Assembly: GCF_002761755.1 (NCBI RefSeq)
Contig: NZ_PEOG01000019.1
Span: forward strand, 31,358-95,357
Direction: 5' to 3'
DNA from: Roseateles chitinivorans
GTDB taxonomy: Bacteria; Pseudomonadota; Gammaproteobacteria; Burkholderiales; Burkholderiaceae_C
DNA: 64,000 bases
A model generated the notes under the pieces. That model had not been told where the DNA came from. It did no database searches and saw nothing but the letters and a program-made list of their open reading frames with translations. Of this stretch, positions 57,342-64,000 are shown piece after piece (position 1 is the first letter of the stretch; the number at the start of each line of letters is the position of its first letter). A program made the position numbers and the translations under genes.

Positions 57342-59417
57342 TCAGTTGAGCTCGCCCGCGGGCACCACCGGCAGCACGACACTCGACGGCCGCAGAGGCC
57401 CGGCGTGGAGCGTCGTGACGTTGCCGTCGGCCTGGCGCTGCAGCGGCGTCGGCCAGATGCCCTGCGCCTGGTTGCTCGCGCTGATCGCGATGCGCAAGCG
57501 ATGCCCCGCGCGGATCAGCGCCGCGACCGGGAAGACCTCCACCGGCACCAGCATCGGCTCGCCGGCCACCACCGGCAGCACCGCGCCGGAGGTGAACGGA
57601 TGCCACGGCTGGATCATCGTGCCGTTGACGAAGCGCGAGCGGCGGGTGTCCACCGCCCGGTGCGCGGCCGACATCAGCCCGTGCGTCAGCGGCTTGACCG
57701 TGCCGGTGGCCGGATCGACGTCGTCGACGCGCACCGACAGCGCCGCCTGGGTGCGCGTCGCCGAGATCCACAGGTCCGCCTGGATCGGGCCGTTCAGGTA
57801 GAGGTCCTGCGCGAGCGGCGCGGTCTCGAAGATCGCCGCGCCCTGCAGCGACTCGACGCGCGCGCTGTCCGAGTAGCAGGGCCGCGGCAGCAGCCCGGCC
57901 AGGCCCAGCGTCCACTGCACCTGGCTCGCCGAGCAGTCGCTGTGGTCGCGCACCTGCACGCTCGCGGTGAACAGCGTCCCCAGCGCCGTGCCGCGGGTGG
58001 CGGTCGGCGCCGGCGGCTCGATCACCGTCCGCTCGGCCGTCTCCGCCGGGATGCGCGCGGCCAGGCTGCCGTCGGGTTGCAGGTACCAGCGCTGCGGCGC
58101 CATCCGCGGATGCGGCCAGTCGCTCGCCGTCGCGAAGCGCGGCGTGCCGCCGGTGCCGTAGCCGTCGACGAACTGCGTCACCGTCGGCAGCGCCTCGGCG
58201 CCGGTCGCGCGGCCCTGCAGGTACTGGTCGAACCACTGCAGCAGCAGGGAGGTCGTGCTCGGCGGGCCGTACGACGGTGCGCCGCCGTAGCCCGAGACGC
58301 CGGCCTGCACCGACTGCAGGTGCGCACCCGGCAGGATCGCCAGCTTGGCCGGCACGTTGCGCTTGAGCTGCTCGTACAGCAAGGGCTGGTCGCGCTGGAA
58401 GATGTCCAGCGACGCGCCGACGATGAAGGTCGGCACCCGGATCTTCCCGGCGCTCTCCACCGGTGAACGGCCGGCCCAGAAGCCGCCGTCGTCGGTGGCG
58501 ATGCCGCTCGCGCCGCCGACGAAGCCGTCGAAGGTCGGCGCGTACCAGCCGTCGATCGCCGCGACATGATCCGCCGTCGCCGCGTTGATCTGGCTGGCGT
58601 ACCAGGGATGGAGCAGCAGTTCCGGCGCGTTGGCCACGCTCAGCGACTGGGTCAGCGGCAGCCAGGTGCTGAGGAACTGCGCGTTGAACATCCCCCCGGT
58701 GGCCGCGACGCCGCGGTAGGCGTCGCCCATCGGCACCTGGGCGAAGACGGCCTTCACCGCCGGATGCTGCTGCCCGGCGGTCAGCAGCGAGCTGATGCCG
58801 AGGTAGGAGGTTCCCGCCACGCCGATGCTGCCGTTGAAGAAGGGTTGGCGCGTCACCCACTCGACCGCCTCTCGGTAGGCCTGCTGCTCCTCGTCGCCGA
58901 TCAGCTGCGTGACGCCGCCGCTCATGCCGGTGCCGTGGGCATCGACCGCGACGGTGACATAGCCGCGGCGCACCATGAACTGGTCCAGGCCGCCGATCAG
59001 CAGGGTATTGCCGCCGGCCGGGGTGAAAACGCCGAGGAACTGCCCGACGTCGATGCGGTAGGCCGTCTGGGTCAGCACCACCGGATAGCGGCCTGACTTG
59101 GGAATGCCCAGGAAGTCCGCCGGCATCGACACCAGCACCGCCAGCTGCTTGCCCGACGAGAGCCGGACGAACTGCAGCGGCAGCGTCACCGCGCGCGCAT
59201 GGTCGGGACCGCGGGTGTACGCGGCGGCGGGCCAGGTCGCACCGGCGTTGGCCGTCACCGCCGGATTGGGCGCGGCGAGCGTGCCGCGCGTGCCCAGCGT
59301 CGTCGTCTGCGCGAAGGCATGAAGCGCGCCGGCGGCGGCGAGCCCGACCAGCAGCGCGCGGCCCCGGGCGCGCCAGGAATCGGCCGCGCGGCGGGGCGTG
59401 AGGGAAGCCTGGGTCAT
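57342..59417 (-). CDS. CocE/NonD-family exported hydrolase
   Basis: The product is 691 residues. GGAG lies about 9 nt before the ATG and a signal peptide ends at AFAQT. The alpha/beta-hydrolase core has the nucleophile motif GVAGTSYLGISS, the acid in FIVGASLDIFQRD and the His in LPGAHLQSV. The C-terminal half is the jelly-roll domain of the CocE/X-Pro dipeptidyl-peptidase family (PIQADLWISATRTQAALSV). It probably hydrolyses esters or acylated small molecules in the periplasm; the substrate is unknown. Confidence 0.88.
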   Translation of the reverse strand: MTQASLTPRRAADSWRARGRALLVGLAAAGALHAFAQTTTLGTRGTLAAPNPAVTANAGATWPAAAYTRGPDHARAVTLPLQFVRLSSGKQLAVLVSMPADFLGIPKSGRYPVVLTQTAYRIDVGQFLGVFTPAGGNTLLIGGLDQFMVRRGYVTVAVDAHGTGMSGGVTQLIGDEEQQAYREAVEWVTRQPFFNGSIGVAGTSYLGISSLLTAGQQHPAVKAVFAQVPMGDAYRGVAATGGMFNAQFLSTWLPLTQSLSVANAPELLLHPWYASQINAATADHVAAIDGWYAPTFDGFVGGASGIATDDGGFWAGRSPVESAGKIRVPTFIVGASLDIFQRDQPLLYEQLKRNVPAKLAILPGAHLQSVQAGVSGYGGAPSYGPPSTTSLLLQWFDQYLQGRATGAEALPTVTQFVDGYGTGGTPRFATASDWPHPRMAPQRWYLQPDGSLAARIPAETAERTVIEPPAPTATRGTALGTLFTASVQVRDHSDCSASQVQWTLGLAGLLPRPCYSDSARVESLQGAAIFETAPLAQDLYLNGPIQADLWISATRTQAALSVRVDDVDPATGTVKPLTHGLMSAAHRAVDTRRSRFVNGTMIQPWHPFTSGAVLPVVAGEPMLVPVEVFPVAALIRAGHRLRIAISASNQAQGIWPTPLQRQADGNVTTLHAGPLRPSSVVLPVVPAGELN

Positions 59418-59753
59418 CTCTTGTCTCCGTGATCCCGAGGTCGGGTGGTCGCTGCGGCGACTCTGTGAGGCATGAGCCGGCGACTATGCCGGGCGCCGCC
59501 CTCGCCGGGACGGAGGGGAAATCAGGAGTGCGATGGGTATGCGGCTTGCCTCGCCGGCCCGCGAGCGACGAGACGCGCCCAGACGCGACCAGACGCGGCC
59601 GGGTGCGCAGGATGTCACGCGGTACCGCATCGGCGATGTCGGGATCCGCCGCCGCGCCCGCGCTGTAGGTCAAGGCCCTACAGCAGCTGCGGCAAGCGGC
59701 GCTCATCGGGAATGGCAGCCGCTTGCTGGCGCCCGGACCGCCGGAAGCGGACC
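59418..59753. other. Divergent intergenic region ahead of the signalling genes
   Basis: This 336-bp gap separates the CocE-type gene (minus) from the REC-only regulator (plus). No convincing gene was seen; the frames crossing it lack ribosome binding sites and family features. It should carry both promoters. A 10-bp direct-repeat triplet lies at 59571-59600. Confidence 0.5.
59571..59600. repeat. Three 10-bp direct repeats
   Basis: Three adjacent units, AGACGCGCCC, AGACGCGACC and AGACGCGGCC, differ only at positions eight and nine. Ten-bp phasing puts them on one face of the helix, which could suit a cooperative regulator upstream of the signalling genes, or be chance in GC-rich DNA. Confidence 0.5.
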
Positions 59754-60188
59754 ATGGCGTCCATGAAAGTCGCTGTCATCGAAGACCATGTTCCCGTGCG
59801 CCAGCTGCTGGTGCGCCGCGCCCTCAAGCTCGGCGGCCTGACGGTCGTCGCCGAGGCCTCCGGCGAGGACGAGGCGGTGGACGCCGTGATGGCGACCACG
59901 CCCGACGTCGTCCTCCTGGACCTGCGCCTGGCGCAGGGCAGCGGCCTGTCGGTGCTGACGCGCCTGCGCGGCCAGGCCTATCCGGGCCGCGTCTTCATCC
60001 TCAGCGGCGAGTCCTCCGGCGTGGTCGCCGGACTGTGCCGCCGTCGCGGCGCCGACGCCTTCTACGACAAGGCCTTCGATTTCGAGCAGCTGCTCAGCGA
60101 CCTGCACGAACTCTGCAAGCGCAGCGCGGCCAACGCCCCGATGCACGCCCCGACCAGCGACGGCCCGCGCGCCGTCGCCGTCGGCTGA
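59754..60188 (+). CDS. Single-domain response regulator
   Basis: The product is 144 residues. The receiver domain has the acidic pair E10-D11, phospho-acceptor D56 in VVLLDLRLAQGSG and Lys in FYDKAFDF. No output domain follows. The start may be the ATG at 59754 or at 59763. It lies 35 bp upstream of the diguanylate cyclase gene, suggesting a phosphorylation-controlled partner of that enzyme. Confidence 0.88.
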   Translation: MASMKVAVIEDHVPVRQLLVRRALKLGGLTVVAEASGEDEAVDAVMATTPDVVLLDLRLAQGSGLSVLTRLRGQAYPGRVFILSGESSGVVAGLCRRRGADAFYDKAFDFEQLLSDLHELCKRSAANAPMHAPTSDGPRAVAVG

Positions 60189-60223
60189 GGCCGCGCGACC
60201 CGCACCACCAGGGAGGACCCGCC

Positions 60224-62137
60224 ATGAAACTCGCAATGACGCTGCCCCGCATTCCGCTGCCGACGCTGCCCAGGCTGTCCTGGTCGCCGCGCGGCGCCAT
60301 GGCGTCCTGGCTGGTGGCCGGCAACCTGCTGGTGGTCGTCGCGCTGGTCGGCATGACGGCGCTCAGCCTCTGGAGCCACCGCGCGACCGAGACCGACCGC
60401 GCCCGCGACGTGGTCGAGAACCTGGCGCAGAACATGGCCGTGGAAATCAACGCCGAGCTGCGCAACGCCGACAACGCCCTGGCCACGATCGCGCTGCGCT
60501 ACCGCAGCGCGCGCCAGTCGCCGGACCAGGCGGCGATGGTCGCCAAGCTGCTGCAGGAGCAGCGCGGCCTGCTGCCGCAGGTCACCGCGCTGCGCATCGC
60601 CGACATCCACGGCACGGTGAGCATCGGCCTGATGCCCGGCGAGCGTCCCTTCAACGTGGGCGACCGCGCCTATTTCTCGCAGGCCCGCACGACCGATGCG
60701 ATGGTGATCTCCGAGCCGCTGAACAGCCGCGCCCAGAACCACTGGTGCATCATCCTGGCCCGCCGCCTGATCGACCATGACGGCAACTTCGACGGCATCG
60801 TCTATGCCGTGGTGACCGCCAAGCACTTCGTCGATCGCTTCAGCGGCGTCGCCCTCGGCCCGTCCGGCGCGGTGTCGCTGCGCTCGGAAGCGATGAACCT
60901 GGTGGCGCGCTACTCCGCCGGCGAGCCCGACTCGACCAAGGGCTTCGGCACCCGGTCGCTGTCGGACCAGGCGCAGCGCTCGCTGGAGCAGAACCCCGAA
61001 CGCGGGGTCTACATCACCCCGACGGCGATCGACCAGGTCGATCGCATCACCGCCTACCGCAAGGTGCCGGGCTATTCGATGACGCTGTTCACCGGCATGA
61101 GCAGCGACTACTTCCTGGCCGGCTGGCGGACCCAGGTCGTGCGGCAGTCGCTGCTGGCGGCGCTGGTCGCCCTGGCGCTGGCCGCCGCCTCGGCACTGAT
61201 CCACCGCATCCACCGCGGCGAGCGCCGCTCGCGGGAAGCGCTGGCGAAGCTGGCGCGCGAGCAGGACGCGATGCTGCAGAACGACCTGATCGGCATGGTC
61301 CGCGTCCGCAACGGCCACGCCGTGTGGAGCAACCCGGCGCTGGAGCGCATGTTCGGCTACGGCCCGGGCGAGATGGTCGGCCAGGCCGCCATCCGGCTGT
61401 TCCTCAGCCCGCAGGAGCATGCCCGCGTCCGAGACGCCGCGCTGACGATGATGCGCGCGGGCGGCCGCTTCCACACCCAGCTGCGCATGCGCCGCCAGGA
61501 CGGCAGCGAGTTCTGGGTGGACCTGAACGGCACCGTCGTCTCGGAGACCGAATCGATGTGGATGCTGGTGGACATCGACAACCTCAAGCGCAGCGAAGAG
61601 CAGGCCCAGCACCTGGCGCTGCGCGACGTGCTGACCGGCCTGCCCAACCGTCGCCTGTTCGAGGAGAAGGTCGGCGACGCCATTCAGGGCGCGCGCCGCA
61701 CCGGCCGCGGTTTCGCGGTCTGCTACCTGGACCTGGACGGCTTCAAGGCCATCAATGACCAGCACGGCCACGAGGCCGGCGACGAGGTGCTGACCGAGGT
61801 CGCCCAGCGGCTGCAGACCCTGGTCCGCGGCAACGACGTGGTCGCCCGCCTGGGCGGCGACGAGTTCGCGATCCTGCTGTCGGGCATCTCCCGTCCGGAG
61901 GATGTCGAGCAGACGCTGCAGCGCTGCCTGTTCTCGATCCAGCGCCGCATCACGCTGGACTGCGGCGAGAAGGTCTCGGTCGGCGCCAGCATCGGCGCGG
62001 TGCTCGGCGGCGGCGGCGACAACTGCCGCGAGCTGCTCCACGCGGCCGACGAATCGATGTACGCCGTCAAGCGCACCGGCAAGGGCCAGATCCAGATCGC
62101 CGGCCACCGGCATTCCGAATGGGCCGTGGCCGCATGA
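60224..62137 (+). CDS. Membrane diguanylate cyclase with Cache, PAS and GGDEF domains
   Basis: The product is 637 residues with GGGAGG before the ATG. A membrane helix (about residues 28-50) leads to a periplasmic Cache sensor (about 55-300, with VGDRAYFSQARTT and RRLIDHDGNFDGIVYAVVTA). A second helix (about 305-325), a PAS domain (about 345-460) and a GGDEF domain (about 470-630) follow. The catalytic motif is RLGGDEFAIL, and the RxxD product-inhibition site RGND lies five residues before it. It should make cyclic di-GMP with feedback control. Confidence 0.94.
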   Translation: MKLAMTLPRIPLPTLPRLSWSPRGAMASWLVAGNLLVVVALVGMTALSLWSHRATETDRARDVVENLAQNMAVEINAELRNADNALATIALRYRSARQSPDQAAMVAKLLQEQRGLLPQVTALRIADIHGTVSIGLMPGERPFNVGDRAYFSQARTTDAMVISEPLNSRAQNHWCIILARRLIDHDGNFDGIVYAVVTAKHFVDRFSGVALGPSGAVSLRSEAMNLVARYSAGEPDSTKGFGTRSLSDQAQRSLEQNPERGVYITPTAIDQVDRITAYRKVPGYSMTLFTGMSSDYFLAGWRTQVVRQSLLAALVALALAAASALIHRIHRGERRSREALAKLAREQDAMLQNDLIGMVRVRNGHAVWSNPALERMFGYGPGEMVGQAAIRLFLSPQEHARVRDAALTMMRAGGRFHTQLRMRRQDGSEFWVDLNGTVVSETESMWMLVDIDNLKRSEEQAQHLALRDVLTGLPNRRLFEEKVGDAIQGARRTGRGFAVCYLDLDGFKAINDQHGHEAGDEVLTEVAQRLQTLVRGNDVVARLGGDEFAILLSGISRPEDVEQTLQRCLFSIQRRITLDCGEKVSVGASIGAVLGGGGDNCRELLHAADESMYAVKRTGKGQIQIAGHRHSEWAVAA

Positions 62138-62406
62138 GCCCGCGCGCCCTGCGTGTCCCCACGCCGGTGCTGCGCGCCTGCCAGGCCGGCGCGTGCGCAG
62201 CGGCGCCGTCCGGCCTGCTGCGCCTGTTGCGCCGCCCGCGCGGGCGGTCCCTTCGATGGGCGACAGGCGGGGCGGCAAACGCCACCTCGCGCTCAACTTC
62301 CGGGCAGGATCTGCCGATGTGGAGGGAGACGCCCCTGGCGGGCGGCGGCTAGCCCGCACCCGCGTCGAGGGGCATTCATCGAGTCTGTCCAGGGGGGAGG
62401 GATCAC

Positions 62407-63963
62407 ATGAACATCGGCGCCTGGCGTCTGTCGACGCAACTGACCGTGTCCTTCGTGCTGCTGGTGGCGCTGTGCGCGCTGGTCGGCGGCATGGGACTGC
62501 TGCAGCTCAACCGGGTCCACGAGAACACGACCGAGATCGCGGAGGACTGGCTTCCCAGCATCCAGAGCATGGCCGCCATCCGGGTCAAGGCCAACCAGAT
62601 CCGGCGCATGGAGCCGGACCATCTGCTCTCCGAGGACCACCAGGAGCGCGCGCAGATCGAGGGCGCGATCGCCAACGCCCGCAAGGAGCTGGCTGCGGCG
62701 GAGCAGGCCTACCAGCCCTTCATCACCAACGACGAGGAGCGCCGGCTCTATGCCGAGGTGATCGCCGCGCGCGAGGCCTACTTCAAGGCGCAGGAGAAGC
62801 TGCTGCACCTGTCGCGCAGCGAGTCCTCCGACGCCGAGGCGCGGGCCTTCTTCCGTGCCGAGTCGCGCACCAGCTTCAACAACTGGGTCCGGGCGATCGA
62901 GCGCAGCGCCGACTACAACGCCGCCGGCAGCGAGCAGTCCCGCAAGGACGCGGCGGCGGACTATGCGGCGGGGCACGGCTGGAGCGTCTCGCTGACGCTG
63001 GTGGCGGTGCTGGTGGCCGTCGGCCTGGCGCTGCTGCTGCTGGGGCATGTCCGGCGTCTCCTGGGCGGCGATCCGGCCGAGGCGGCGCGGCTGGTGCGGC
63101 AGGTCGCCGCCGGCGATCTCAGCGGCGACATCCGCGTCCGTCCCGGCGACGAGCGCAGCCTGATCGCCGGGCTGCAGGCGATGCAGGTCGGCCTGCGGGA
63201 GGTGGTCGGTGGCGTGCGGCAAGGCAGCGAATCCGTGGCCAGCGCAAGCGCGCAGATCGCCATGGGCAACAGCGACCTGAGCCAGCGCACCGAGGAACAG
63301 GCCAGCGCGCTGGAGCAGACGGCGGCGACGATGACCGAGCTCGGCGAGACGGTGCAGCAGACTTCCGAGAACGCGCAGCAGGCGGACCGCCTGGCCCGCT
63401 CCGCCAGCGAGGTGGCGCAGCGCGGCGGCGCGGTGGTGGCGCGTTTCGTCGACACGATGCGCGGCATCGACGAGAGCAGCCGCCGCATCGCCGACATCAT
63501 CGGCACCATCGACGGGATCGCCTTCCAGACCAACATCCTGGCGCTCAACGCCGCGGTCGAAGCGGCGCGCGCCGGCGAGCACGGCAAGGGCTTCGCGGTG
63601 GTGGCGTCGGAGGTGCGGGCGCTGGCGGGACGCAGCGCCGAGGCGGCCAAGGAGATCAAGACGCTGATCGGCGCGAGCGTCGAGCGCGTCGAGCAGGGCA
63701 CCGGGCTGGTGACCGAGGCGGGCGCGACGATGGACGAGATCGTTTCCGCCATCGGGCGCGTCACCGACGTCGTCGGCGAGATCAGCAGCGCGACCCGCGA
63801 GCAGTCGCAGGGCGTCCACCAGGTCGGCGAGGCGGTCAGCCAGATGGACCAGGTGACGCAGCAGAACGCCGCGCTGGTGGAGGAATCCGCCGCCGCCGCG
63901 GAGAGCCTGCGGCAGCAGGCGGACGCGCTGGTGCAATCGGTGGCGCGGTTCCGGCTGGGGTAG
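62407..63963 (+). CDS. Methyl-accepting chemotaxis protein
   Basis: The product is 518 residues from the ATG at 62407 with GGGGGAGGG upstream. It has an N-terminal membrane helix, a periplasmic four-helix-bundle-like sensor (about 35-185), a second helix (about 193-215), a HAMP linker and a long coiled-coil signalling domain. The tip contains [20 protein letters not shown], and glutamine/glutamate methylation-type helices flank it. It feeds CheA/CheW. Proximity to the diguanylate cyclase links taxis and attachment control only by position. Confidence 0.96.
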   Translation: MNIGAWRLSTQLTVSFVLLVALCALVGGMGLLQLNRVHENTTEIAEDWLPSIQSMAAIRVKANQIRRMEPDHLLSEDHQERAQIEGAIANARKELAAAEQAYQPFITNDEERRLYAEVIAAREAYFKAQEKLLHLSRSESSDAEARAFFRAESRTSFNNWVRAIERSADYNAAGSEQSRKDAAADYAAGHGWSVSLTLVAVLVAVGLALLLLGHVRRLLGGDPAEAARLVRQVAAGDLSGDIRVRPGDERSLIAGLQAMQVGLREVVGGVRQGSESVASASAQIAMGNSDLSQRTEEQASALEQTAATMTELGETVQQTSENAQQADRLARSASEVAQRGGAVVARFVDTMRGIDESSRRIADIIGTIDGIAFQTNILALNAAVEAARAGEHGKGFAVVASEVRALAGRSAEAAKEIKTLIGASVERVEQGTGLVTEAGATMDEIVSAIGRVTDVVGEISSATREQSQGVHQVGEAVSQMDQVTQQNAALVEESAAAAESLRQQADALVQSVARFRLG

Positions 63964-64000
63964 GTCGCCCGCTGCGGACGGGCGGTCCGCCTGCCGCCCG

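Overview
The window is high-GC DNA from a Gram-negative bacterium, most likely a betaproteobacterium of the Burkholderiales (Roseateles/Mitsuaria-like; this is inference). The reasons are strong G/C third-position bias, a Burkholderiales-type trimeric porin, a SapC-type protein beside a two-partner adhesin, a cyanide-insensitive-type bd oxidase and many Sec/Tat-exported proteins. No rRNA, tRNA, CRISPR array or insertion sequence was recognised.

Layout. (1) 1-21.3 kb, minus strand: a two-partner secretion locus made of a SapC-family gene, a ~6,777-residue filamentous adhesin (TpsA) and the start of its outer-membrane transporter (TpsB, cut by the window edge). The adhesin gene fills almost a third of the window. 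(2) 21.5-26.4 kb, plus strand: a REC-wHTH-Hpt response regulator, a duplicated CPBP-type membrane protease-like protein, a porin and a cystine-type periplasmic binding protein. (3) 26.4-31.0 kb, minus strand: a compact peptide-export operon with an HlyD-type adaptor, a 49-codon double-glycine-leader peptide, an exported protein of unknown function and a C39-peptidase ABC transporter. The peptide gene is short and easily missed. (4) 31.4-38.8 kb: an EF-hand protein, an RlmI-like methyltransferase, a divergent MocR/EamA pair and a cytochrome c-IorA-IorB-like molybdenum hydroxylase operon. (5) 38.8-43.0 kb: an overlapping operon of a haloacetate-dehalogenase-like hydrolase, LeuC-like and LeuD-like genes, with a divergent LysR regulator. 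(6) 43.1-51.6 kb: aquaporin Z, a cyanide-insensitive-type bd oxidase, a cystine-type ABC permease, a second EamA transporter, a small membrane protein, an ion-channel protein, an ODP/MBL-fold protein and a TerB-like protein with a repeat tail. (7) 51.7-54.4 kb: a visibly lower-GC two-gene island coding for a GNAT-PIN-GNAT-PUA-like fusion and an ASCH-domain protein. (8) 54.4-64.0 kb: glycerophosphodiesterase, a DUF2145 pair, a CocE/NonD hydrolase, then a signalling run of REC-only regulator, membrane diguanylate cyclase and chemotaxis receptor.

How the genes fit together. The best candidates for undescribed biology are the peptide-export operon, where precursor, protease-exporter and adaptor sit together, and the low-GC GNAT/PIN/ASCH island, whose four-domain architecture looks like a toxin-antitoxin or RNA-related conflict module. 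Secondary points are the alternating repeat architecture and cysteine-bearing core of the adhesin, the Hpt domain fused to an OmpR-type regulator, the half-decayed duplicated protease, and a LysR-controlled hydrolase-LeuCD-like operon. Domain calls were made by reading motifs without database searches, so family names are recognition-level and functions are inferred unless stated otherwise.
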